From contig JANQSF010000048.1 of the NCBI GenBank assembly GCA_028284155.1, positions 1 to 43,414 on the forward strand: a DNA stretch of 43,414 nucleotides, read 5' to 3'. The translations under genes were made by a program, and so were the position numbers. Source of the DNA: Phycisphaeraceae bacterium (lineage in GTDB: Bacteria; Planctomycetota; Phycisphaerae; Phycisphaerales; Phycisphaeraceae). This document shows, piece by piece, positions 33,909 through 43,414 of the stretch; position 1 is the first letter of the stretch; each line of letters starts with the position of its first letter. Below the pieces are notes generated by a model. That model saw only the letters and a program-made list of their open reading frames with translations, ran no database searches and had not been told where the DNA came from.

Positions 33909-33982
33909 TGGGCGATACAGGACTCGAACCTGTGACCTCACGGGTGTGATCCGTGCGCTCTAGCCAACTGAGCTAATCGCCC
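33909..33982 (-). tRNA. tRNA-Val (anticodon CAC)
   Basis: Read on the minus strand, GGGCGAT pairs with ATCGCCC as the acceptor stem. The D-arm is GCTC/GAGC, the anticodon stem CACGG/CCGTG encloses ATCACAC with anticodon CAC, and the T-arm ACAGG/CCTGT has a TTCGAGT loop. There are 74 bases including discriminator A, no encoded CCA seen. All stems pair. The integrase gene lies off its 3' end, so the 3' half may be the attachment site of the element. Confidence 0.97.
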
Positions 33983-33999
33983 TTTGCGTGTGTCTTCTT

Positions 34000-34015
34000 G
34001 ATCGGGCAGCCGATC
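34000..34015. terminator. Hairpin between tRNA-Val and tatA
   Basis: GATCGG and CCGATC pair perfectly around GCAG, 32 bases after the tatA stop on the minus strand. No clear U-run follows, so a weak terminator is possible only. Confidence 0.3.
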
Positions 34016-34046
34016 GTCTTGTCTGCTGCTTGTTTCTTTCCGTCGA

Positions 34047-34328
34047 TTACGGCTTGTGTTCCGCGTCGGCCGGCTCGTGGTCGACTTCATGGTCGAGGGT
34101 GTCGTAGGCTGACGGTTCGTTCAGTTGCTTGGTTTCGCCCTGTTCGGCGGCGCGGTCGATCTCATCTTCGACGCCTTGCAGTCCCTTCTTGAACTGCACA
34201 ATGCCTTGGCCGAGACTCTTGCCGACCTCGGGGAGCCGTTTGCCGAAAATGAGCAAGCCAAGAAGGGCCAGGACGAGGATTTCCCAGCCGCCGAGCGAGC
34301 CGAAGATTGCGAGTGTGGACGTGGTCAT
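34047..34328 (-). CDS. tatA: Sec-independent protein translocase TatA/E-type protein
   Basis: A 93-residue protein. GGWEILVLALLGLLIFGKRLPE gives the short N-terminal membrane helix, followed by the FGKRLPE hinge and an amphipathic helix (VGKSLGQGIVQFKKGL) and an acidic tail, the standard TatA plan. It forms the pore-like part of the twin-arginine export system. A second, different TatA lies directly upstream on the same strand. No tatB or tatC is present here. The two genes lie outside the putative element, beyond tRNA-Val. Confidence 0.93.
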   Translation of the reverse strand: MTTSTLAIFGSLGGWEILVLALLGLLIFGKRLPEVGKSLGQGIVQFKKGLQGVEDEIDRAAEQGETKQLNEPSAYDTLDHEVDHEPADAEHKP

Positions 34329-34454
34329 CGGGTCAACCTTTCAGGATTGATCGGGGTAATCATAGCCGCGCATCGCGACGCGGCGACACCGGACGCACGG
34401 GCTCGAAACGGTATTGCCGGAGCTCGTGCGACGTAGCTCGCGGATCGAGACGGA

Positions 34455-34706
34455 TCAATTCACGTCTTGAACGGAGGCGGGCTTGCGCGATTCGTCACTT
34501 GACTTCGTGCTTGAATGGCCTGCCTGCTCGATCTGCGCCCGCGGGTCGATGTCGTTGAGGCCGGCCTTGAACGACTTGACCGACTGGCCGACACTCTTGG
34601 CTGTCTCGGGCAAGCGCTTGCCGAAAATGAGCAAGCCGAGAAACGCGGCAAGGATGGCAAACTCCCAGCCGCCGAGACCGAATGCGAACGTGGTGATGGT
34701 GGACAT
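34455..34706 (-). CDS. tatA: Second Sec-independent protein translocase TatA/E-type protein
   Basis: An 83-residue protein with the same plan as its neighbour: a membrane helix (GGWEFAILAAFLGLLIFGK), RLPE hinge, amphipathic helix (TAKSVGQSVKSFKAGL) and polar tail. Differences are spread over the whole length, so this is an old duplication. The genes are 126 bases apart and could be one transcript. It may be a TatE- or TatB-like partner with different substrates; short length argues against TatB. Confidence 0.92.
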   Translation of the reverse strand: MSTITTFAFGLGGWEFAILAAFLGLLIFGKRLPETAKSVGQSVKSFKAGLNDIDPRAQIEQAGHSSTKSSDESRKPASVQDVN

Positions 34707-35123
34707 GGTATGGCCCTTTCTGCCCCGGCTTACGGCCCGATCGCTGATGCTCGATCACACGTCGGGGACGCTTGCCGGTCCGGTCACTGAATGTGTCAGG
34801 GGCCTACCCGTTCCCAGTGGGGGGCAGCCTTACGAGTGGGTGGCGTCTCGCCGGCAGAGCATTGTATGCCCGACCGCAAACCGAAGACGCCCCAGCAGGA
34901 AGGTTTGGCCCAACCTCTTCATCGGTTAACGGTTGAACGCGGTACAGGTTGCATTGTGCTATGTCCGGCCGGGGGAAGAAGGACGCTCTCGGAGGCGTAA
35001 GATCAATTCAAAACGACATTTAAGCGCCACGTTTCGGCCAAGCAAGACATGCTGATACTCGGCGCATCGGCTCGCCCACCTGTCTTGACAGCCCAACTTT
35101 CCCAGTATCACTACGATTGCCGC
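34707..35123. other. Divergent intergenic region without gene
   Basis: About 417 bases between the upstream tatA gene and the unknown gene on the other strand. It should hold promoters for both directions; I see no convincing minus-10/minus-35 pair, RNA gene or repeat. Open frames here have no recognisable features. The frame of the following gene is open from 35049, but the part before 35124 is unlikely to be coding. Confidence 0.4.
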
Positions 35124-35918
35124 ATGCCCGATGCCATCACTGAAAGCCGCTGGGCCCGTGGTCACTACCGTCCCAATCCCGATGGGCCGAGCGACGCGGT
35201 GCTGTACTACATCGCCTACGGGTCGATGAAAACGCCCTTCAAGATTGCGCGCGAGAAGTACCGTTTCGACGGCGTGCCGGACGGGATCCGGGCGGAGGTC
35301 GAGACGCGTGAGTCGGCTGGCGAGTCGTTCGACAAACCGTTGGCCGGGCCGATCGGCAAGGCGCTGGAGAAGCAGATGGGCCGCGGTAAGGCTAAGGCCG
35401 TCCGCAAGTCCGACACGCGCGTCGTGATCGACGGCACCGTGACCGACCCGCCCGACCTGCTGTACCTGTGCAACACCGTTGGTCTGATCGCGTATCTGTT
35501 CGACCAGGGGGCTGAGGCCGTATGCGACGTGCTCACCGCGCGCTGGTACGACCGCGAACGGTGGCGGACCGACCTGTTCCTGCCCGGTCAACCGGCACCG
35601 TTCAATCACATCGCCCTGAACAAGGAAGCCGACAAGTCAAAGGAAGCGCCGCGCGGGTCGCAATGGTTGCACACGCTGGGCATGCGCAAGTTCGGTCGGC
35701 CTGACATTTCCGTGCGCGGCGTGGCCAACCACTACCACGACGCCGTCGTACAGATGTGCGGTACGTTGATTGAGTCGATGGCGTTCGGCCTGCAAGTGCC
35801 CGAAGGTTACGAGGTCAAGATGGCGACGTTGCCGCCGGGCGTGACCTGCCACCACGCAGGCTCGCTGGACGACCCGGACTTCAACAATGTGCACCTCGAC
35901 GTGCGTTTGCCGCAATAG
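35124..35918 (+). CDS. Unknown conserved-looking 264-residue protein
   Basis: From ATG 35124 (MPDAITESRWARGHYRP) the protein has 264 residues; an earlier start at 35049 gives 25 extra residues without features. I do not recognise a named family. Motifs such as AVLYYIAYGSMKTPFKIARE, SQWLHTLGMRKFGRPDISVR and a His-containing GVTCHHAGSLDDPDFNN look conserved and could include metal ligands, but no function follows from them. No signal peptide or membrane helix. It ends 14 bases before fdhD, same strand, so the two may be cotranscribed. Confidence 0.7.
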   Translation: MPDAITESRWARGHYRPNPDGPSDAVLYYIAYGSMKTPFKIAREKYRFDGVPDGIRAEVETRESAGESFDKPLAGPIGKALEKQMGRGKAKAVRKSDTRVVIDGTVTDPPDLLYLCNTVGLIAYLFDQGAEAVCDVLTARWYDRERWRTDLFLPGQPAPFNHIALNKEADKSKEAPRGSQWLHTLGMRKFGRPDISVRGVANHYHDAVVQMCGTLIESMAFGLQVPEGYEVKMATLPPGVTCHHAGSLDDPDFNNVHLDVRLPQ

Positions 35919-35932
35919 GGCGGATTCGTCTC

Positions 35933-36745
35933 ATGTCCACCGGCTCCACAGAACGCCGTGTCAAACGCGTCCGAGACGGTGACGTAAATGACGACGTCGA
36001 TCAACTCGCCATTGAAGAACCGCTCGAAGTTCACGTGGACGGTCAGCCTTTAGCCGTCACGATGCGAACACCCGGTCACGACCGCGACCTGGCCGCGGGG
36101 TTTTGCGTGACCGAGGGTGTCGTGCAAGCCAGTGACGACATCGAATCGGTCGAGCCGTGCGCGATCGACGACTATGGCAACGTCGTCGACGTGCGGCTGA
36201 GCGAGTCGGCGCGACAGCGTTGCGCACCGCGCGCGGCCGACGCGACGCGCGAGCTGTACCTATCCAGTTCGTGCGGCTTGTGTGGCAAGCAGAGCATCGA
36301 CCGGATCGAGCAGCGTGTGTCACCGATCGACGACCCATTGACCGTCGCACGCGACGTGCTCCTTTCGCTGCCCGATCGGATGCGCGCGGCTCAATCCACC
36401 TTCGATCAGACGGGTGGCCTGCACGCGGCCGCACTGTTTAAACCGGCGGGCGACCTGATTGTGCTCCGCGAAGACGTCGGCCGACACAACGCGGTTGATA
36501 AGGTCGTCGGGCATGAGGCGTTGCTCGGCCGACTGCCGATCCGTTCGGCCGTGCTGGTCGTGTCGGGGCGGGCGAGCTTCGAGATCATGCAGAAGGCGGC
36601 GGTCGCGGGCGTGCCCTGCGTCGCGGCCGTCAGCGCCCCGAGCAGCCTGGCGGTCGATTTCGCGGCACGGCTGGACATGACTCTGGTCGGGTTCCTTCGG
36701 CCGGGGCGGATGAACATCTACCACGGGGCGAAGCGGGTTTCGTAA
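35933..36745 (+). CDS. fdhD: Formate dehydrogenase accessory sulfurtransferase FdhD
   Basis: A 270-residue FdhD. The cysteine loop SSCGLCGK (Cys114 and Cys117) and the signature REDVGRHNAVDKVVG are both present, as is FDQTGGLHAAALF. FdhD passes sulfur from IscS to the molybdenum cofactor of formate dehydrogenase before the enzyme folds. The formate dehydrogenase genes themselves are not in the window. Length is normal. It follows the unknown gene by 14 bases and is followed by two hairpins before the chaperone cluster. Confidence 0.95.
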   Translation: MSTGSTERRVKRVRDGDVNDDVDQLAIEEPLEVHVDGQPLAVTMRTPGHDRDLAAGFCVTEGVVQASDDIESVEPCAIDDYGNVVDVRLSESARQRCAPRAADATRELYLSSSCGLCGKQSIDRIEQRVSPIDDPLTVARDVLLSLPDRMRAAQSTFDQTGGLHAAALFKPAGDLIVLREDVGRHNAVDKVVGHEALLGRLPIRSAVLVVSGRASFEIMQKAAVAGVPCVAAVSAPSSLAVDFAARLDMTLVGFLRPGRMNIYHGAKRVS

Positions 36746-38737
<1,992 letters not shown>

Positions 38738-38797
38738 TCAGGAGTCAGGAGACAGGGGACAAGAGACAGGCAACAACCACCCGGCATACTTGCCCCA

Positions 38798-38830
38798 CCG
38801 TTTAGCGGCGTGCCCGCAGGGCCGCCTTCC
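38798..38830 (+). repeat. Intergenic hairpin repeat, copy 1
   Basis: CCGTTTAGCGGCG followed by TGCCC-GCA-GGGC makes a small hairpin after groEL1. The same CCGTTTAGCGGCGAGCCC core recurs at 42215 and 43256, also between genes of this cluster, so this is a dispersed intergenic repeat family. Confidence 0.65.
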
Positions 38831-38871
38831 CCGAATCACCACAAACCGATCAATCACGCGGAGACGCAAAC

Positions 38872-39162
38872 ATGAAGATCACCCCACTCGATGACAAGAT
38901 CCTCGTCAAGCCGCAAGAGCAGGACGACAAGACCGCGGCCGGCATCTACCTTCCCGAGAGCGCCAAAGAGAAGCCCGTGTTCGGCAAAGTCGTCGCGGCC
39001 GGACCCGGCCGAGCCAACGACGAAGGCAAGCGCACAGCCGTTGGCGTCAAGAAAGGCGACACCGTTCTGTACGGCAAGTACGCCGGCACCGAGGTCGATC
39101 TGGACGGCACGCAGCACGTCATTCTCCGTGAGGGCGAGGTGCTGGGGCTGATTCAGAAGTAA
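38872..39162 (+). CDS. groES: Co-chaperonin GroES
   Basis: A 96-residue GroES. MKITPLDDKILVKPQEQDDK gives the typical first strand, followed by the mobile loop (KTAAGIYLPESAKEKP), GKVVAAGPGR, GDTVLYGKYAGTEV and a C-terminal LREGEVLGLIQK. It caps GroEL rings during folding. It lies between two groEL genes and could serve both. Length is normal. GGAG upstream of the ATG is a usable ribosome site. Confidence 0.97.
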   Translation: MKITPLDDKILVKPQEQDDKTAAGIYLPESAKEKPVFGKVVAAGPGRANDEGKRTAVGVKKGDTVLYGKYAGTEVDLDGTQHVILREGEVLGLIQK

Positions 39163-39190
39163 ACCTCCAACACACCGCCGCCCATTGCGG

Positions 39191-39218
39191 TCGTTTAACC
39201 GCGCGGGCTTGCCCGCGC
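39191..39218 (+). repeat. Intergenic hairpin between groES and groEL2
   Basis: CGTTTAACC precedes GCGCGGGC-tt-GCCCGCGC (39201-39218), a perfect 8-bp stem. The CGTTTAA start and G/C-rich stem resemble the CCGTTTAGCGGCG repeat seen elsewhere in this cluster and it may be a variant of the same family. Confidence 0.55.
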
Positions 39219-39278
39219 GTCCGAACCAAACAACGACTCAACAACACCTAATCAAAAGATACCCGGAGCCACCGAATC

Positions 39279-40892
39279 ATGGCCAGCAAACAACTCCTGT
39301 TCAACCACGAAGCGACCGTCGAGCTGCGCAAGGGCGTCGAACAGCTCGCCAAGGCCGTCAAAGTCACGATGGGCCCGACCGGCCGAAACGTCGTCATCGA
39401 GAAGTCGTTCGGCGGCCCGGCGGTGACGAAGGACGGCGTCTCCGTGGCCAAGGAAGTGGAAATCCCCGAGGCGTTCCAGAACATGGGCGTCAAGATGACG
39501 GTCGAGGCCGCCAAGAAGACCTCGGACAAGGCCGGCGACGGCACGACGACCGCCACGGTCTTCGCCGAAGCGATCTTCACCGAGGGCCTCAAGCACGTCG
39601 CAGCCGGCGCCAGCCCGATCGCTTTGCAGCGCGGCATCACCGCCGCGGCCGAGGCCGCCGCGCTGGCCATCAAGGAGTCGGCCACCAAGTGCAAGGGCAA
39701 GGACGATCTCAAGGCCGTCGCCACCGTGTCGGCCAACCACGACACCGAGATCGGCGAGATGATCGCCGAGGCGCTGACGAAGGTCGGGGCTGACGGCGTC
39801 GTCGAGGTCGAGGAAGGCAAGACCGCCGAAACGACGCTCGACTTTGTCGAAGGCATGCAGTTCGACAAGGGCTACCTCTCGCCCTACTTCATGACCGACC
39901 CGAACACGCAGGAATGCGTCCTGGAAGACTGCGTGATCCTTATCCACGAGAAGAAGATCAGCGATCTGCCCGATCTGCTGCCGCTGCTGAACAAGGTGGC
40001 GATGGCGAACAAGCCGCTGCTGATCATCGCCGAGGACGTCGAGAACGAAGCCCTGGCCGCGCTCGTCGTCAACCGCCTCCGCGGCGTGCTGCGCATCGCG
40101 GCCGTCAAGGCCCCGGGCTTCGGCGACCGCCGACGCGCGCTGCTCGGCGATATCGCCATCCTCACCAACGGCGAGTTCATCAGCGAGGACAAGGGCGTCA
40201 AACTCGAGTCTCTCGAACTCGAACAACTCGGCTCAGCCAAGAAGGTCGTCGTCACCAAGGACAACACGACGATCATCGAAGGCGCGGGCAAGAAGAAGGA
40301 CATCAACACGCGCATCGACCAGCTCCGCGCCCTGATCGAAAAATCGACCAGCGAGTACGACAAGGAAAAATTGCACGAACGGTTGGCCAAGCTGACCGGC
40401 GGCGTGGCGATTCTGAACGTCGGTGCGGCGACCGAAACGGCGATGAAGGAGCGTAAGGACCGCGTCGACGACGCGCTGCACGCGACCAAGGCGGCCGCGG
40501 CTGAGGGCTATGTGCCCGGCGGCGGCGTGGCGTTTGTCCGCGCGATTGACGCCGTCGAGAAGGCACGCAGCCGGGCAAAGGGCGACGAGAAACAGGGCTA
40601 CGACATCGTCGCGGCCGCGCTTTCCGCCCCGCTCAAGCAGATCGTCGACAACTCCGGCGAAGACGGCGACATCGTCGTCGAGCAGGTCGCCAACAAGAAA
40701 GGCAACAACGGCTACAACGCCGCGACGGGCGAGTACGTCGACATGGTCAAGTCCGGCATCATCGACCCGGCCCTGGTCGCCCGCACCGCCCTGCTCAACG
40801 GCGCGTCGGTGGCCGGCCTGATGCTGACGACCAGCGTGCTCGTGACCGAGATGGAAAAAGAAGACGACAAGGTCGCCGGCGCGGTGGCGTGA
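39279..40892 (+). CDS. groEL: Second chaperonin GroEL without GGM tail
   Basis: A 537-residue type I chaperonin with KAGDGTTT (Asp87) and [12 protein letters not shown], so ATPase residues are intact. Unlike the first GroEL it ends in [12 protein letters not shown], with neither the His-rich run nor the GGM tail that lines the cavity floor. Such tailless paralogues occur in several phyla with multiple GroELs and usually serve special clients. Its gene ends with a strong terminator at 40926-40961, so the groE genes form a transcription unit separate from dnaJ. Confidence 0.97.
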   Translation: MASKQLLFNHEATVELRKGVEQLAKAVKVTMGPTGRNVVIEKSFGGPAVTKDGVSVAKEVEIPEAFQNMGVKMTVEAAKKTSDKAGDGTTTATVFAEAIFTEGLKHVAAGASPIALQRGITAAAEAAALAIKESATKCKGKDDLKAVATVSANHDTEIGEMIAEALTKVGADGVVEVEEGKTAETTLDFVEGMQFDKGYLSPYFMTDPNTQECVLEDCVILIHEKKISDLPDLLPLLNKVAMANKPLLIIAEDVENEALAALVVNRLRGVLRIAAVKAPGFGDRRRALLGDIAILTNGEFISEDKGVKLESLELEQLGSAKKVVVTKDNTTIIEGAGKKKDINTRIDQLRALIEKSTSEYDKEKLHERLAKLTGGVAILNVGAATETAMKERKDRVDDALHATKAAAAEGYVPGGGVAFVRAIDAVEKARSRAKGDEKQGYDIVAAALSAPLKQIVDNSGEDGDIVVEQVANKKGNNGYNAATGEYVDMVKSGIIDPALVARTALLNGASVAGLMLTTSVLVTEMEKEDDKVAGAVA

Positions 40893-40925
40893 TCGCCCCG
40901 ACGCATTGACCTTGCGTGTAAATAG

Positions 40926-40961
40926 AAGGCCCAGGGTCGCACGCGCGGCGCTGGGCCTTTT
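40926..40961 (+). terminator. Rho-independent terminator after groEL2
   Basis: AAGGCCCAG (40926-40934) pairs perfectly with CTGGGCCTT (40951-40959) around a G/C-rich loop, followed by T residues to 40961. It starts 34 bases after the stop codon. This is the clearest intrinsic terminator in the window. Confidence 0.85.
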
Positions 40962-41023
40962 GGCAGGTCGATCGAAGACGCACCGATCGATCGATGCGAT
41001 GGGAAGACGCAGGCAACATCGCC

Positions 41024-42169
41024 ATGGCTGAACAACGCGACTATTACGAGGTCCTCAACGTCGCGAAAGACGCCAGTGCTGACGATATCAAGCGCGCGTA
41101 TCGACGCCAGGCGCTCAAGTATCACCCGGATAAGAACCCAGACAACCAAGAAGCCGAGGCCAAGTTCAAGGAGGCGGCCGAGGCATACGAGGTGTTGTCC
41201 GACACCACCAAACGCCAGCTCTACGACCGACACGGTCATGCGGGCCTGCGCGGCCAGTCCATGCACGATTTTTCGCACATGGACATCAACGACATCTTCT
41301 CAACGCACGGTCTGGGCGACATCCTCGACGAGTTCTTCGGCGGCGCATTTGGTGGTTCACGCCGTCGCGGCGGCCGACAGCGGCAGGCCCGCGGCTACGA
41401 CCTGCGGACGGACATCGAGGTGACGCTCGAAGACGTCGCCACCGGGATCGAGCATGAAATCGAGTTCACGCGCAAGGACGTGTGCGAGACGTGTACCGGC
41501 GACGGCGGCAAGCCAGGCACGCAACCGGTCGCCTGCGTGATGTGCGGCGGCGCGGGCGTGATCAGCAAGGGCACAGCCATCTTCCAGATCCGACACGCCT
41601 GCCCACAGTGCGGCGGCGCGGGCAAGAGCTTTGCCGAAAAGTGCCCAGCCTGCCGCGGCGCGGGTCAAATGCCCAAGGACCGGCGCTTGAGCGTCAGGAT
41701 TCCCGCGGGCATCCACGACGGCCAGGCCGTGCGCGTCCAGGGCGAGGGCGAGCCGCCGCCCGGACCGACACAGGGACAACGCGGCGACCTGCACGTGGTC
41801 GTGAGTGTCAAGCCCCACGACATGTTCCAGCGTGAGGGCGACCACCTGATCCTCAAACTGCCGACGAGTTTCGCGCAGGCGGCGCTGGGCGCGACGATCG
41901 ACGTGCCGACGCTCGACGAGGGCATGACCGAACTGACCATCAAGCCGGGCACGCAACACGGCGACATCCACCGCATGCCCGGCAAGGGCCTGCCCAGCCT
42001 GCGGACCGGCCGACGCGGCGACCTGGTCATCGTCACGCTCATCGAGGTGCCCCGCAAGCTGACCGATGAACAGAAAGACCTGCTCCGTGCTTACGCCGAG
42101 ACCGAAGACCTCGACGTGCTGCCCGAGTCCAAGGGATTTTGGGCAAAGCTGAAGGAGTCACTGAGTTGA
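41024..42169 (+). CDS. dnaJ: Chaperone DnaJ
   Basis: About 381 residues from ATG 41024 ([16 protein letters not shown]); an ATG 30 bases earlier is in frame but gives no conserved residues. The J domain holds HPD (34-36), followed by a short Gly/Arg-rich linker ([14 protein letters not shown]). Four zinc-binding CxxCxGxG-type repeats follow ([32 protein letters not shown]), then the substrate-binding C-terminal domains. It is a complete type I DnaJ that stimulates DnaK; dnaK is not in the window. grpE follows. Confidence 0.97.
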   Translation: MAEQRDYYEVLNVAKDASADDIKRAYRRQALKYHPDKNPDNQEAEAKFKEAAEAYEVLSDTTKRQLYDRHGHAGLRGQSMHDFSHMDINDIFSTHGLGDILDEFFGGAFGGSRRRGGRQRQARGYDLRTDIEVTLEDVATGIEHEIEFTRKDVCETCTGDGGKPGTQPVACVMCGGAGVISKGTAIFQIRHACPQCGGAGKSFAEKCPACRGAGQMPKDRRLSVRIPAGIHDGQAVRVQGEGEPPPGPTQGQRGDLHVVVSVKPHDMFQREGDHLILKLPTSFAQAALGATIDVPTLDEGMTELTIKPGTQHGDIHRMPGKGLPSLRTGRRGDLVIVTLIEVPRKLTDEQKDLLRAYAETEDLDVLPESKGFWAKLKESLS

Positions 42170-42214
42170 GTTAAGAATGTCGCGACGCGCACGGTAATCG
42201 CGCGTCGTTCCACC

Positions 42215-42232
42215 CCGTTTAGCGGCGAGCCC
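42215..42232 (+). repeat. Intergenic repeat, copy 2
   Basis: CCGTTTAGCGGCGAGCCC between dnaJ and grpE is the same core as at 38798 and 43256, but the following half of the hairpin has drifted into a run of C residues and no longer pairs. Confidence 0.6.
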
Positions 42233-42274
42233 CCGCCCCGCCCCCGGAATGGGCCGCCTATCCCGACACCCGCG

Positions 42275-42877
42275 ATGTCAAAACAAAAAAACAACCCGAA
42301 AGACACAGCCGAACAAGACCTGCCCGACGTCGAGGCGCAACCGGAAGCGTTACCGATCGACGATGCGGCCGACGACGGACCCGAGGTCGGCTCGATCCGC
42401 ATGCCGTCCGAGGACGATCTTTCTGACGACCCGATCGCCGCGCTGCAACGTGAGCGCGACGAGTTGAACGACCGCCTGCTGCGAGCCCACGCCGACTATC
42501 AGAACCTGGCCCGCCGCGCGCAGGTCAATGTCACCGAGGCCCGACAGCAGCAACTCAAGGACATCGCCGGCGCGTTGCTGACGGTGTTGGACACGTTCGA
42601 CCACGCCCTCCTGACCGACGCCGCCAAGACGAACGCCGAGGACATCCTCAAGGGCGTGCACATCGTGCGAGACCAACTGCTGCAAACGCTTGAGCAGTTC
42701 GGTGTCAAGCGGATGCAGGTCGACGCCGGGGACGCATTCGACCCCAACCAGCACGAGGCGCTGATGCGCCAGGCGGTCGAAGGCCTCGACCCCGATCACG
42801 TCGCGGCCGAGCTGCAACCCGGCTACACCCTCGAAGACAAGACGCTGCGCCCTGCCAAGGTCAGCGTGACGGAGTAA
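42275..42877 (+). CDS. grpE: Nucleotide exchange factor GrpE
   Basis: A 200-residue GrpE. A charged, disordered N-terminal tail is followed by the long coiled-coil helix (DPIAALQRERDELNDRLLR, then AHADYQNLARRAQ), and the C-terminal beta domain with GVKRMQVDAGDAFDPNQHEA and a final LRPAKVSV. It releases ADP from DnaK in the DnaK-DnaJ cycle. It follows dnaJ by 105 bases with an intergenic repeat between. Length is normal. Confidence 0.96.
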   Translation: MSKQKNNPKDTAEQDLPDVEAQPEALPIDDAADDGPEVGSIRMPSEDDLSDDPIAALQRERDELNDRLLRAHADYQNLARRAQVNVTEARQQQLKDIAGALLTVLDTFDHALLTDAAKTNAEDILKGVHIVRDQLLQTLEQFGVKRMQVDAGDAFDPNQHEALMRQAVEGLDPDHVAAELQPGYTLEDKTLRPAKVSVTE

Positions 42878-42881
42878 GCAA

Positions 42882-43229
42882 ATGCCGACTTACGACTACC
42901 GCTGCGACGCCTGTGAACACGAGTTCGAAGAGTTCCAGTCGATGACGGCCAAGCCGCTGCGCAAATGCCCGCAGTGCGGCAAGCTCAAGCTGAAACGACT
43001 CATCGGCACGGGCGCCGCAGTCATCTTCAAAGGCTCGGGCTTCTACGAGACGGACTACCGGTCCGACAATTACAAAAAGGCCGCCAAGGCCGACAGCGAG
43101 TCGTCCAAGTCCGACGGGTCTGACAAGAAGAGTGACAGCAAGTCGTCGTCTTCCGACTCATCTTCCAGCAAGACAAGCGAGTCGAAGACGACCAAGAGCG
43201 AGTCGAAGCCAAAGAAACAATCAGACTGA
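42882..43229 (+). CDS. FmdB-type zinc-ribbon protein with Ser/Lys-rich tail
   Basis: A 115-residue protein. The first 50 residues, MPTYDYRCDACEHEFEEFQS with CPQCGKLKLKRLIGTG, match the FmdB/putative regulatory zinc-ribbon family (CxxC pairs). A phenylalanine motif (FKGSGFYETDY) follows, as usual, and then a long Ser/Lys/Asp-rich low-complexity tail of about 45 residues. The family is often found next to grpE or other chaperone genes; its role is not well known. The ATG is 4 bases after the grpE stop, so they share a transcript. Confidence 0.93.
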   Translation: MPTYDYRCDACEHEFEEFQSMTAKPLRKCPQCGKLKLKRLIGTGAAVIFKGSGFYETDYRSDNYKKAAKADSESSKSDGSDKKSDSKSSSSDSSSSKTSESKTTKSESKPKKQSD

Positions 43230-43255
43230 TTGCCAACGCGCGTTACTGTGTTCCC

Positions 43256-43286
43256 CCGTTTAGCGGCGAGCCCTTAGGGCCGACTT
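43256..43286 (+). repeat. Intergenic hairpin repeat, copy 3
   Basis: CCGTTTAGCGGCGAGCCC is followed by TTA and GGGC, so GCCC-TTA-GGGC forms a short hairpin as in copy 1. It lies after the FmdB-type gene. The rest of the window (to 43414) has no gene; an ATG at 43405 preceded by CAGGAG may open the next one. Confidence 0.6.
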
Positions 43287-43414
43287 CCGCCGCCCTCCGT
43301 CTACCAATACGCATTCCGATTAATTCTCGTGCGCGTTCGGCGCTTGTTCGGTTGCGCTGGGGTGTCTTTCTTGGGATGATGTCGGTTCCTCCAGGAGCAC
43401 CGACATGGATGTCA

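Noticed and set aside
34959..35609. 216-residue minus-strand frame opposite the unknown gene before fdhD
   Set aside because: The plus-strand frame is followed closely by fdhD on the same strand and has conserved-looking motifs; the minus frame has none.

Overview
The window looks like chromosomal DNA of a GC-rich bacterium of the Planctomycetota. The lineage is inferred from four signs: an LEPR-XLL-type leader on a large secreted repeat protein, a DUF1580-like excisionase-type protein, a planctomycete-style tyrosine integrase and zinc-ribbon protein, and a chaperone cluster with two GroELs. The genus cannot be told from sequence alone.

Layout. (1) 1-3486, minus strand: the 5' three and a half kilobases of a very large secreted protein (alpha/beta-hydrolase-like head, CARDB-like, choice-of-anchor-D/ASH-like repeats, an Ig-like and a DNRLRE/CBM96-like domain) that runs off the left edge. 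(2) 3.7-33.8 kb: about 30 kb, every gene on the minus strand, ending at a tyrosine integrase beside the 3' end of a tRNA-Val(CAC) gene. This is read as an integrative element whose far end was not found. Its right part is a replication/recombination module (excisionase-like HTH proteins, Sak4-like ATPase, DUF669-like protein, prim-pol/SF3 helicase). Its left part is a dense defence island. (3) 33.9-43.4 kb: host-like genes, namely tRNA-Val, two tatA paralogues, an unknown protein, fdhD, and the chaperone cluster groEL1-groES-groEL2-dnaJ-grpE-fmdB, with short hairpin-forming repeats between the chaperone genes.

The defence island has three interlocked parts. A type I restriction-modification operon reads hsdM1-HEPN-hsdM2-hsdS-unknown gene, mostly joined by 1-10 base overlaps, with hsdR further downstream. 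Between them sits a retron-like cassette: a phosphoribosyltransferase-like/winged-helix fusion protein, a strongly folded noncoding stretch and a retron-type reverse transcriptase. At its upstream edge lies a 15-codon remnant of a second hsdR 5' end that differs from the intact hsdR only at synonymous sites, marking where the cassette and a different hsdR entered the operon. Downstream of hsdR come a zinc-ribbon protein with a PD-(D/E)XK-like motif and then a tightly coupled operon (unknown 430-residue protein, double-HKD PLD-like nuclease, SNF2-like helicase, unknown 135-residue protein). I cannot match this operon to a named system and consider it the best candidate for an undescribed anti-phage system. 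A run of nine G residues at the PLD/helicase junction could fuse the two proteins by a frameshift.

All domain names come from reading motifs by eye; no database search was run. Gene starts were often moved to the start codon that overlaps the upstream stop codon.
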